Shown here in pieces: positions 1-11,043 of a DNA stretch of 64,000 nt. Below the pieces are notes generated by a model. The model searched no databases and had not been told where the DNA came from. It worked only from the letters and a program-made list of their open reading frames with translations. A program made the position numbers and the translations under genes. The stretch comes from Polysphondylium violaceum (taxonomy: Eukaryota; Evosea; Eumycetozoa; Dictyosteliales; Dictyosteliaceae), in assembly GCA_000277445.1 (NCBI GenBank), contig AJWJ01000064.1, forward strand, positions 1-64,000, in the 5' to 3' direction. Every line of letters begins with the position of its first letter. The stretch's first letter is position 1.

Positions 1-142
1 TATTTTTTTTTTTTTTTTTTTTTTTAATTTTTTTTCTGCATTTTTGAATCTCAATTTCGCGCTGAATTATTAGGTTTACAGCTTGTAAGAACATACATAC
101 ATACACACATATTTATATATTTATAAATCTCGATAAAAGAAG
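1..142 (+). promoter_or_regulatory. 5' flank and leader of the TCF25 gene
   Basis: This stretch has no gene. It holds a T tract (about 5-25) followed by AT-rich sequence and short ATAC/ATAT repeats before the start codon at 143. T tracts a little upstream of genes recur across this window and are usual in dictyostelid promoters. The upstream limit lies outside the window. Confidence 0.4.
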
Positions 143-2452
143 ATGTCGTCAAGAGCACTCAGGAAAAAACAACAACTTGAAATTCAGAAAATAGAGAGTA
201 GTAGTGAAAGTGAGAGTGAAAGTGTTGGTCAAGATGATAGCACTGATGAGGATCAAGATGAACAACAACCAGCTAAATCAAATAAAACACCAGTTAAATC
301 ATTTTCAATGTTGATGCTCAGTGATGAGGATCAGGATGAAAGTGATAGTGATAAAAGTCAAGATGAAGACGAGGAAGAAGAAGTTGTTGTAGAGAAACCA
401 AAGAAACAACAACCACCACAACAACCTCCACAACAAACAAAGAAACAACAAAATAGCAATAACAAAAAGAAACAAAATAATAAAAAGAATAACAAGCAAC
501 AGAATAAAAAACAAGATAAAGATTTGGATGAGGTTGTAAAGAGTATCGAATCTGGAAGTATTGAATCCATGAAACCATTGTCTGAAAAGGAACAAAGATA
601 CCAAGAGTACTTGAAGCTCTTTAAAATCAATCAATCATGTCTGAATCCAGACAATGAGATGAAAAAGTTGTTTGGTTGTAAAATTGTATGTGATGTGTCA
701 ACATGTATATGTCTATAGATGTACAATATAATTAACAATGATAATAACAATATGTAGGCTGATATAAAAGATAACAAGAAGAAAGGAGCCAGTTCCTATC
801 GGACCAATTTCAAGAAAAAGAATTATCTACTTGTAACACCTAAGCCAAATTGGCCAGATATGTATAATATATTATATATGGAGCTTGACAAGGCAAAGAG
901 TGACGCAAGTAATAGTAACAACAATAATAGTAATAATACCAACAACAACAACAACAACAATGACATTTGTTATTTTAATATGAAATGGTCACCAAATTAT
1001 ATTGAAGCACAAGAGGAGTTTTATCTATCACTTGCTACTCATGATCCAATGAGTGTTGCATCATTGATTAGATATCATCCATATCACATTGATTCACTCT
1101 TGCAACTAAGTCAAGTATGTCTTCAAACATCTGATTTTGCAAATGCAGGTGATCTTGCAGAACGAGCTGTGTTTGCCTTTGAATACAACTGGCATCATAG
1201 CTTTAATCCAACCCAAGGAAATTGTAGATTTGAATATGAAAATGACCAAAACAAGTATGTTTATTTCAGATCTAGATGGATCTAAATGTATCTAGATTTA
1301 GATTTACTAATATATATCTGTGTGCATCTATATAGACCATGCTTTTTAGCATTATTTAGATATATTCAAATATTGGGTAGAAGAGGATGTCCTCGAACAT
1401 CGTTAGAATATTGTAAAATGTTGTTGAGTTTGGATCACAGCGATCCTTTGTATGTGAGATTGGTGATTGACTACTATGCATTAAAGTCTAAGCAATACGA
1501 ATTCCTCTATGAATTGTTTACAAACATTAAAACCATTACACCCGAAACAGAGTCCTTGTCATTGTTGCCAAACTTTTGTTACTCGGCTGCGTTGGCCAAG
1601 TTTATGATGGAGACCAACGGTGGCACACAGGATCAGGATATGGGCGAGGGACTAAACAGTGACCAGTTGCTACAACAGGCACTGATCTCATTCCCCATGG
1701 TGCTCAAGCCTTTGTTGGAGAAATGCAAGACACAGTTGACGACTGCCGTCAACAACAGAGTCGTGAATTTGGAGGACGACAAGTTCTTTACCGAGGATAT
1801 ACTCGGCCACCGTATCGATCATTTGGTGTCGTTGTTTGTCGAGCGTAATTACACACTCTGGCAATCAGACAAAGTGGCCGACTGGATCAAGAGCAACGTG
1901 CAGATCGTGTTGGCCAAGCACAGAAACGCCGACCCCGCCATCGCCCAGCAACAGGCCGTCATCACCAAAGAGTACGAGACCGTCAACCACGATGTGTTTA
2001 GCCATCTCGTGCTCTCAGAGTACTCTGACGTCGTGCAACGTCTTCCACCCGACATTGTCGAAATGATGAGGGCTGACGGCTATGGCGACAATGTCGTGCC
2101 CCAACGTGACCCCAACCAGCCACCCGCTCGTGGTCTTGGCGGTGGTGTCCAAATCTATCGTCAAATTCAACGTCAACAACAACTCAGAAGACAGCAACAA
2201 CAACAACTCCAACAACAACTCCAGCAACAACAACAATTCCAAAGAGGCTACGTGCCACAAACAAACGAACCAATCATCACAGAGAATCCCGAGTATCATC
2301 AAAATCCCCTCCTTGGTTTCTTCCATTCCCTCATGCCCTGGAACGATCCAACCGTCCAAGCAGCCAATGCTCGTGAACAACAACGTGCCGCTGGTTTCCT
2401 AGATGATTATGTTGACTTTGAAGAAGATGAGCCTTCTGATGAAGATAATTAA
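143..2452 (+). CDS. tcf25: TCF25/Rqc1-family protein, 3 exons
   Basis: Homologue of TCF25 (NULP1), whose yeast counterpart Rqc1 works with the Ltn1 ligase in ribosome-associated quality control of stalled nascent chains. Exons by splice site and phase are 143-685, 758-1254 and 1336-2452, giving about 718 residues. The N-terminus is acidic and Lys/Gln-rich. After the first intron comes the family block NYLLVTPKPNWPD. The third exon opens with a helical segment containing RRGCPRTSLEYCKMLLSLD, the best-conserved TCF25 motif. A Gln-rich stretch (about 2160-2240) and an acidic tail follow. The poly-Asn run near 900-960 lies in a species-specific loop. Codon use turns clearly more GC-rich from about 1590 to 2140. 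The family call is firm; the quality-control role is inferred from yeast and animals. Confidence 0.9.
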
Positions 2453-2501
2453 ACAATAAATAACAATGTTTATATCTGTATATATGTATGTCTATTATTT
2501 A

Positions 2502-3171
2502 TTATTGTACAATGATTTGATATTTATCACGAAGTTGAGACGACTTTTCATGAAACTCTGTATCGATATCATTCTTTGCCATTTGAAATTGTTCTTCTAT
2601 TTTCTTTCTCTCTATTTCTTCAAATTCAAATTTATTTACTCTATCATTATCTCTTTGTTCCTATTGATATAATGTGATTAGTTACATATATATTATACAC
2701 ATCAATCTAAATATCTCTCTATCTATAGTAGTAGTTGTACTTACTTGATGTACATTTTCCAATTCAATTTCTTTTTTCAATTTATTATTCATATCGTCCA
2801 CAGACTTGTTTAAGTGATCTAAATTATTCAAAGCATGTTGAATTGATTTTCTAGCATTTATAATAGTATTGTTTGCATTTAAGGTGGTTTGATTCAATGC
2901 AAATATATCTCTATCACCTCTTTTACCTTCAAATTCACGAAGAAAAGTTTTAACCTCTGTCTCTATAAAGTGGTTTTGATCAAAATAAAAGTCATACACT
3001 GTAGCTATATCTGTAGATTTGTGTATATACACAAAGAGGGTATTGCTGTTTAGTATAGATAGATAGATACTGTGTGTTGTGATGTTGGTACATTATTTAT
3101 TAATAAATACCTCTAATCAATGGATCCAGAGATCCAAAATTAACTTTTCTTTCTTTATTGGTAGTGCTCAT
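2502..3171 (-). CDS. bloc1s5: BLOC-1 complex subunit 5 (muted) homologue, 3 exons
   Basis: Small coiled-coil protein of about 161 residues. The first exon (3171-3111) encodes MSTTNKERKVNFGSLDPLIR and ends with one base of the next codon. The second exon restores the codon at a CAG acceptor near 3020 and ends at a GTAAGT donor near 2745. The third exon runs to the TAA at 2502. The segment FLREFEGKRGDRD closely matches the signature FVKEFEEKRGLRE of animal BLOC1S5, and the rest is heptad-rich helix, as in that family. BLOC-1 acts in endosome-to-lysosome-related-organelle sorting. Length is close to the human protein (187). It shares a divergent promoter block with the RMND5 gene. The family call rests mainly on this one motif plus the coiled-coil layout. 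Confidence 0.75.
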
Positions 3172-4272
3172 TGTTGTGTATATATCTGATTGCCTTGTGG
3201 TGTTTATTGCAATATATTTTTTACTGCAAAAAAATAAAATTTTCACATGAAAAATTCAAAATCTCTGGCCTTCGTTTAACATTCGATTAAATCAAAGAAA
3301 TGGATCGTTTGTGTATCTATTTCTTTAATTTAGCCAAATTACTGAAGGCCATGTATGAATACAAAATAATAGGGTAACAAAAAAGAAAGGCAAATAAGCA
3401 GAGCTGCCTATTTAGTGCATTCTACAATCTTTGCACTCTTCATGAAAGAAACAAATTCAACTCCAATTCTACTAATAAGTATTTTCACACCACTGATAGT
3501 CAATTATGATCGCAATGTCCAATAATTAATTGTTTATACCATCAACTAAATGATAATTTTTCAATTGTTTGCATAAATGTAAAATCTCCTTTTTTATGAT
3601 TGGAATGAATGCACAAAGTTTTGATTACTTTGTTAGGTTTGTAAAAACTTTGTAAATCTTGCACGCCAATGTCTGGTAAAAAATTTTTGACTTTTTTTTT
3701 TCTTTTCGCCCGACACTCATTCAATCTCCGAGTATAAATTGGATTCATGAAGAGGACAAAAACTGTATATCGCTTTGGCAAAAGGTAGGCATTATAATAA
3801 CATACAATCATAGCATAGTAGTGGAGTAGTATTCATATGATGAGCAAAATTTAATACATTAATACATTCTGAAATGTCCGTGAATGACAGAATGAATTCC
3901 TCGTTTCTGACGTTTACTACCCCACTAAATATTCTATATTATTATACTATTTTTCAATAGTAAATGTTTTTAATATTTAGCATACTAATCATATTACTCT
4001 AATATTAGATTCAAAACTGTAATTCTCTACTGTACCATACGATCCTATGTCTCTTAAATTAGTAAATAAAAAAACAATGTTGTTTGAATCAAATACTCTA
4101 TTTGTATTATTTTATTTTTTATTTTTTTCTATTTTTTTTTTCTATTTTCCCCAAATTGAGCAGAGTGTAAAAAAAGTTTCAGACAAATTAATTTAATAAA
4201 GTTTTATGTTTAGTGTGTAAATAAGAGTAGTAGTAGTGTATATATTGTATATAGATAGATAAATAGAGAGAT
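3172..4272. other. Divergent intergenic block, structured, no protein gene seen
   Basis: The block separates the bloc1s5 start (minus strand) from the RMND5 start (plus strand). It is less uniformly AT-rich than other spacers and holds two structured parts: a nested inverted repeat at 3267-3350 and a C/D-box snoRNA candidate at 3819-3927, described separately. An open frame on the minus strand at 3542-3811 has no recognisable motif and I do not call it. The stretch 4090-4180 is T-rich and probably belongs to the RMND5 promoter. Confidence 0.5.
3819..3927 (+). ncRNA. Candidate C/D-box snoRNA guiding 18S rRNA 2'-O-methylation
   Basis: All C/D snoRNA parts can be read in order. A 5' stem arm at 3819-3830 pairs with 3916-3927 at 11 of 12 positions. 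Box C is ATGATGA at 3837-3843, box D' is CTGA at 3869-3872, a degenerate box C' is TGAATGA at 3881-3887, and box D is CTGA at 3907-3910. The guide next to box D (about 3894-3905, GAATTCCTCGTT) is complementary over 12 nt to AACGAGGAATTC, a universally conserved 18S rRNA segment. By the D+5 rule (C3902) it would methylate the G of AACG. From memory this is the site guided by yeast snR57 (Gm1572); the numbering is unverified. I recognise no target for the D' guide. No clear upstream promoter element (DUSE) is seen, so the transcription unit is unknown. Confidence 0.75.
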
Positions 4273-5719
4273 ATGGAATCGAGTAGTGGTACAACATCTA
4301 TATCATCTTCATCGTCAAAGATTGATTTTGATTCGCTCGATGAGGGACTCACAAGAATAGCAAAGAAACAGAAAACTATAGACACCAAAGCTATTTCTGA
4401 TATAAATAATATACTCGTTCAATTAAATACATGTAAAAAGACAATATCTTTACATTCAAGTAATGTATACCATATTTGTTTAGTTTGTGTGAGTAATAAT
4501 CGTTAGTATTTATATTAACATCAATGATGGTTTAGATGATATGGAAACAGATGATTTAATACCAAAAGCAATAACCAAATTAAATCAAACTTTAATTGAA
4601 TCACAATTATGTACAAAAGTAACAAACGATCACAGAGAAACCCATGCTCCTATTTCAAAATTTGGTAAATTACTTGAAAAAGTATAGGTTCATAATATAT
4701 ATATGATGACTGATGATGAATGATCGATAGATATATTAACAACAAATATAACATAATATTATATTAGAGTTTTAGATCAGATATAGAAAAATCAACAAAA
4801 GATTTAGAATTTGATAAACCTACACTTAATGAAATTATCATTAATCATTTATATAGAGCAGGCAGATTTGATTTGGGTGATATTTTTGTAGAAGAAAGTG
4901 GTTTCGATGCAGAGGAAGCGAAACGTACAAAAGATTTATTTATTGATCAACAAAGAATAGTTGGTTCCATTGAAAGTTATAATTTAGATTCGGCGATAAA
5001 GTAAGAATAACTATAGTGTTGTTTGAGTTCGATAGTTGACTAACTACCCAACTAATATAAAAAATAGATGGAGTAAAGAAAATAGAAAAGGATTAAAGGA
5101 TATAAATAGTAGTTTAGAATTCAAACTTCACAGAATGCAGTTTCTCTATCTATTGTCAATGGGCAAACAAACGGAAGCACTTCAATATGCAAGACACAAT
5201 TTCTCAGAGTTTTCAAGTACAAACCAAAAAGATATTCAGCATTTGATGGGCGCATTTATATATGCCAATCGACTGGAGACGTCGCCCTATGCATCGATAT
5301 TTCAGATGGACAGTATAGAGAATGCTTGGCGCGAGGTAAAGAGCATATTCACCAAAGATAGCAGCACACTGATGGGAGTCGCACAAGAGAGTCCACTGTC
5401 AATCACCATTACCGTCGGTGTTAGAGCACTGCCTACGTTCCTCAAATTGTCTTCGTTTGCCATGTTGAAGGGTGCCAACGACGATTCGTTGACTGTAGAA
5501 ATCAGTGTCGATGAAAACTATAAGTTTCACTCTATTTTCGCATGTCCCGTATCTCGAGAGCAAAGCACTAAAATCAATCCACCCGTCATGCTCCAGTGTG
5601 GCCATTTGCTCTGCAAAAACTCTATGCAAAGGTTGCTCAAGAGCGCATCGACTAGATTCAAGTGCCCCTATTGTCCCACCGAACAATCTCTTAACAATGT
5701 TAAAACTGTAAATTTCTAA
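4273..5719 (+). CDS. rmnd5: RMND5/GID2 E3 ubiquitin ligase subunit, 4 exons
   Basis: Catalytic RING subunit of the GID/CTLH ubiquitin ligase. Exons are 4273-4459, 4536-4681, 4768-5000 and 5068-5719, giving 405 residues (human RMND5A has 391). The order matches the family: an N-terminal helical region, a LisH-like helix in exon 3 (IIINHLYRAGRFDLGD), a CTLH/CRA region rich in Leu and Ala (HRMQFLYLLSMGKQTEALQYAR), and a C-terminal zinc-binding RING. The RING reads FACPVS, then QCGHLLCKNS, then FKCPYCP. As in other Gid2/RMND5 proteins it lacks a full canonical set of eight zinc ligands and is expected to act with a MAEA/GID9 partner, which is not in this window. The second donor (4682) is a weak GTATAG site, so that junction is the least certain. 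Confidence 0.9.
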
Positions 5720-7442
5720 ACAACAAACCAACTCATTCAATAAATAGAAATAAATTAAAAGTGATCTCTAGATTTATTATTATATCTCTATTTTCAGATT
5801 TATACAATAACTTTCAGCATTTGGAAAAAGTCGAGATCGTTTCACGCGCCCGCCCCCACAGATCCCACACGCAAGAGACCAGTCTGCAGCAGTGAGGTGG
5901 ATACTTTATTTTTAGAATTGATGCTCATTTGATCAAATTTCGAAAAGAGTTTTCAAATAAATTCCCACCCCTCTGTGGCCTCCATATACTAGATATATAA
6001 CCTCTTCTTCATTTTAGACCTCATTTTCATTCCTCGCAAAGTGTCATAAGGTCTCCATTCACAACTTTTTTTTTTTTGCAAAAATTGAGTGATTGAGATA
6101 TTTTCGTTTTTTTAGAGCCAAAAACAGATTCATCTCAAACTTTTTTGCACGATCGATCGATGTATAGAATAAACTACTAGTGGTTTACAGTGTTTCATAC
6201 GGTATGAATAGTACCTTTGATTGAATTGATTATTTTTGTTTTTGTTTTGTTTTTTTTTTTTTCTTTCGATAGTAGGATACCGACCCCACTCTTTATACAG
6301 ATAACAACAATAACAGAGAAGAGTAGTATCTTCTTTTTATATATATAGATATATCAACATCACAACACTACACCACCAAAAAGTTGTTTACGTTCAACTC
6401 GCACCACATCCACCACTCTCATCAAACAAAACGTTTTTGGTATGTAAAATTCGAATTTTGTTTTTTATTCTCACACACCACATTTCAATACTCACACACC
6501 CACATTCATGTTTGTGTTGTTTCTCTGTATAGTATGTAAACACATACATATTCTCACACACACCCACACCACAACTTATATATTTAATTTTATTTTATTC
6601 CGCAAATAATACATTGAGGATGATTCAAAATTTAATCTTGATGAAAAAAAAAAGAAAACAAACACATAAAGAAATACAATAACAACTACAACAATATTGT
6701 ACACACAGAGGCTGATGAGACAATAAACATAACATTCATTTATAAATATAAAGTAGAGTAACTATATAAATAGATTTGAATCATAATCACAAAGCTTTGT
6801 GTTTGGTGTGTGCTGTGTGTGTTTTGTGGAATCATTTTTGTTGAGGTCCCCGCCCACTAATCTCATTCACCCACCCAACTGTACGTTGATATGTATATCA
6901 TTTTTTGCAAAAATTGCAATTTTATATTTTTTTTTCCAACCAACATTATTTTTTTTTTTTTTTTTTTTTTTCTATTTTTTGATTAAACTTAGATTTGTAG
7001 TAATAATACTAGTATAGAAGAGTGTTGTGTGTGATACAAAGAAGGGATCAAACAGAACCAGCCATTCTCGTTCATTCACTAACCATTCATTGCATCATCA
7101 TTCATTCATTCATACCCCTATAGTAGAATAGCAGCTTAGAATAGAATATAATATCTTATATCCCACGACATCATCATAGCTGCAGGGCACCGAGGGATAT
7201 TTTTGTAATAATAGTAATACAGACAAACAGACAGTAATTAATATCTTATTTTTTTTTTTTTCTTTTTTTTTTTTCTAAATTTTCAATTTTTGCAATTTTA
7301 TTTTTGACTGGCTCAGCAATTCAACAAACAGAGATATATAAAAATAGTTTAATAGGAGTAATATAGTAATAATAGTGGTAATAGTAATTAATAATAAATA
7401 CCAAGTCAAGTCCATCAATCAGATCACATATAATCAATAATA
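5720..7442. promoter_or_regulatory. Long intergenic/leader region before the Hippo-type kinase
   Basis: No protein gene is seen in these 1.7 kb. A GC-richer island lies at about 5840-5905. T tracts lie at about 6247-6262, 6950-6972 and 7250-7275, with CA-rich runs (cacacacc) at 6470-6580. The GTATGT-like donor near 6440 and several TAG acceptors downstream would allow a spliced 5' untranslated region for the kinase, but I cannot prove one. A six-base inverted repeat, AGACCT/AGGTCT, sits near 6016-6054. Confidence 0.4.
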
Positions 7443-10400
7443 ATGGAAGAAAATGGTGGTATATCAGATTTTAAACTTCCAGAGGGTATTAAAGATCCTT
7501 CAGTTGAATTTGATCTATTAGAATGTTTAGGTAGAGGTTCATTTGGTTCAGTTTTTAAAGCAGTTCATAAGAGAACAGGATATATTGTCGCTGTAAAATT
7601 AGTGCCAGTCAATGAAGATTTTCAAGAAATTCTTAAAGAGATCAATATTATGAAACAATGTAGATCTAAATATGTTGTACAATATTTTGGAAATTATTTT
7701 AAAGATGAAACTTGTTGGGTAAGAGATTATTAGATGATAGATAAAGCGATAGTAGATAGATATACTAATAATAGTAATAATCAATACAAAATAGATTATT
7801 ATGGAATATTGTGCATTGGGATCAGTTAGTGATATGATGAATGTTACAAATAGAATATTAAATGAAGAACAAATTGCATTGGTTTGTTATAGTGTGCTAA
7901 AGGGATTATATTATCTACACAAGAATAGCAAGATACACAGAGACATCAAACCAGGTAATATACTTGTGACACTGTCGGGAGAGTGCAAATTGGCAGATTT
8001 TGGCGTCAGTGGTCAGTTGAGTGAAAGAACTAGAAAGAGAAACACTGTCATTGGTACACCATTCTTTTTGGCACCCGAAGTCATTCAAGAGGTAGGTTAC
8101 GATAACAAGGCCGATATATGGGCACTTGGTATCAGTGCCATCGAGATGGCAGAGTTTCATCCACCCTACCACGATCTCCATCCCATGCGTGTGCTCTTTA
8201 TGATTCCCACCGCACCCTCACCCACACTCAAGGACTCGACATGGAGTCCAGAGTTTTCAGATTTCATCAGACTTTGTTTGGCCAAGGAGCAAAGCCAAAG
8301 ACCCTCAGCCAAGGAGTTACTCAAACATCCATTCTTTGAGAAAAAGGTAAAAGGTACCTATGTGATGAAGAGTTTGACAGACACTGCACAAATGATTATT
8401 GATCGTTGTGGTGGCAGAGAACAAGCCATCAAAGAGGCTCACGAAAGAAAATCAAAACAATCTGGTGAACCCGTTCAATTTATTCATTGTGAAACCGTTG
8501 ATGAACCAGATTCCTCGAGTGATGAAGAAGATCTTTTAGAAAAGAATAATAAAATGAGAAATAGTGTCGGCGGCGGTGGTAATAACAATGGTAGTAATAG
8601 AGCTTCTCCAGTTATAGCCGGCAATAATAATAGTAGCACTAACAACAGCAATCAACAAAACAAAGATAAAAATGATATAAATGAATTGGATTCTTTATTA
8701 AATGGTATTATGTTGAGTTCAAATAATAATAATAATAACAATAACAACAATAGTAGCAACAGACCAATTAGTGGAAGTAGTAGTAATAATAGTAACAGTA
8801 CCAATTATAGTAGTAATAACAACAATAACATTAATAATAACAACTATAATAGTACAATTAGTGGATCATCAGCTACCACCACATCATCAATACCAAAATC
8901 AACAACAAATACTACATCACCAATTCAAGCAAGTATGGGATTCAGCAAACAGTTGTCAAATAGTAGTTTCCCAGTATCACCAAACACAGTACCATCCAAA
9001 CCAATTGAACAAAAACCTAAACCACCTGCATCTGAATTGGATGATTTATTGGAAGAGATGCTCAATCCATCGTTTGGATCAAAACCCAGAGGACTCACAC
9101 CCATCAGTTCACCAGCAGTACCAAAAAGATTGTCTACTAATATCAGTCCATCCATTTCCACCACATGTAGAATATCTGGTGTTTGGTCAGGTGCAAATGC
9201 AGGTGGCTGTGCCAACACACCCCAATGGCGTAACAACCCTCAATTCCTCTTGCAATGTAATACCAACACATCAGTTCGTGTGTCTCTACGTCAAACTGGT
9301 GATAAATTGGTCCACATTGGTTTCTATTTCACCAAAGCCAACTCTTTATCTTCGGCTGACGTCTTTAGAAAGAGAATCACACTCACCAAAGAGGTGTTGG
9401 TGCCAGGCATTGATATCACTTTTCTCAGAAACACTGAAATCTCGGCCAAGACCAACATTGAGGCCGGCAACTATATCATTATTCCCGCCACATTTGAGCC
9501 AGGCCAAGAGGGAAGCTTTGAGTTGGAGGTCATACCAAGCAATCCAAGCGATTTGGTGAAATTGACTGAAATCACACCCGATCGTGACTGGAAGCTCGTC
9601 TCGAGACACATGGAGTGGCGTGGACAAAGCGCAGGTGGCAGTTTTAGTGGCAGCTCGGGTACATGGAAAGAGAATCCCAAGTTGTTTTTCGAAATCACTC
9701 AGCCAAGCACCATGACCATTGTGCTCGGAAAAATGGCCGACATATCCAAAGAGACATACACTGGATTCTATGTATTCAAGGCAGAGAAATCGACCCCCTA
9801 CATCTTTTTGACCGCCACCAATTTGGTGGCCAAGACCAGCTTTATCAATGGCTCCGAGGTGCTCCACACCCAGTCTTTCCAAGCCGGCGCCTACATTATT
9901 GTGCCCTGCACCTATGACGCCCAACAAGAGGGTTCATTCACTCTCAATGTCTATTGTGACTCGCAAATCAATGTGTTGAGCTTGGACGACCAAATCACCA
10001 CTGTCCACGGCGAATGGAGAGCATTGACTGCTGGTGGCTGTTTGAATCACACCACCTGGAGAAACAATATGCAATTTTTGGTGAGCAACAATGCCAACTC
10101 TCCCACCAAAGTGACCATCATGTTGGAGCAATTGGAAAAGAATGGCAACTCTACGCTACCATTTGTCGGCTTTTACATTGCCAAGGCCAACTACCAGCCA
10201 CCCCAAAGCAAAAAAGTCTATTCACTCACCCCCAAAGACATTGTCGGCAATACAGAGTTTATCAATGACTATCAAGTCCACTTTACCTGCATCATGGAGC
10301 CACAGTCTAGCTACATTATCATTCCATCCACCTTTACCCCTGGCATCGAATATCCATTCAACATTCGTGTCGCATCCAATACCCCCGCTCCAAACATTGT

Positions 10401-10803
10401 CCGTATCGTTCCACTTCCAAGTTTTAACACCAAAAAGCTCGACGGTGAATGGAAGGGTCCAAGTTGTGGTGGTCGTTATAGCAATACATCGTCTAGTTGG
10501 ACTTTGAATCCAAGATTCCAATTCAATCTCCCCAAGGGCGGTCGTTATTGTATCATTTTATCTCAATCTGATAAATCATCCTATCATGGCATTGGTTTCT
10601 ATTATTTTAAAACCCAACCCGATGGCACTCTTAGTGAATTTATTTGTAAAAGTGGTTTTGTTTGTGGCAAAGAAATTGTGTTGGAAGGTCATGCCACTGA
10701 ATCAATTAGAGGTGTTATTATTCCAGCCACCTTTGACGCCGGTATTCCAGATCATTTTAATGTTACAATTTATTCTGAATTTGATTATGATTTTTATAAT
10801 TAA
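7443..10803 (+). CDS. krsB: Hippo/MST-type Ste20 kinase with four calpain-III-like C-terminal repeats (KrsB-like)
   Basis: Exon 1 is 7443-7718 and exon 2 is 7795-10803; joining them restores CWIIMEYC, giving 1094 residues. The kinase domain (about residues 25-280) has the P-loop GRGSFGSV, catalytic HRDIKPGN, DFG, and the GTPFFLAPEVIQE activation end typical of MST1/2. A low-complexity Asn/Ser linker follows (8560-8900). Four modules of about 140 residues then start near residues 553, 697, 832 and 977. Each opens with a W-x-G-x-x-(A/C)-G-G signature and a later W-x-x-N-P/M, the pattern of calpain domain III. No SARAH helix is seen at the C-terminus. Dictyostelium KrsB, from memory about 1105 residues, regulates adhesion and chemotaxis. 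The family is certain; the KrsB assignment rests on length and architecture. Confidence 0.88.
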
Positions 10804-11043
10804 ATGATTTATCTATTGCTATTATTATTATTCATCTCTCTACCTTATTGCTGTAAACTTTGTATCACATTCATATATCCTTTTATCGAATCCAAACAAC
10901 AATCATCCCAAACTCAAGTTTAAATAAATTAATTATAATGAAAACATAAAACACCTATTTATATTTATAGATTGATTGCTTGCCTATGACTGTGATTTAT
11001 TTATTTACAAATTGTGAATTGGGGGTATGGTACTGCTGCCTAT

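Noticed and set aside
3440-3530. CTGA near 3492 as part of another C/D snoRNA
   Set aside because: No convincing box C, no terminal stem, and no known target for the candidate guide.
3542-3811. 89-codon open frame on the minus strand
   Set aside because: No recognisable motif, biased to Lys/Phe, and in a block that holds RNA-like structure; no splice pattern or homology seen.
4700-4730. TGATGA and CTGA motifs in an RMND5 intron, possible second C/D snoRNA
   Set aside because: The boxes overlap (GATGACTGATGATGA) with no room for a guide and no terminal stem.
7150-7200. Minus-strand ATGATGA as box C of an snoRNA
   Set aside because: No CTGA box D at a suitable distance.
8771-9559. 262-codon frame overlapping the Hippo kinase
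   Set aside because: Frame-shifted shadow of the Asn-rich and calpain-III-like coding region.
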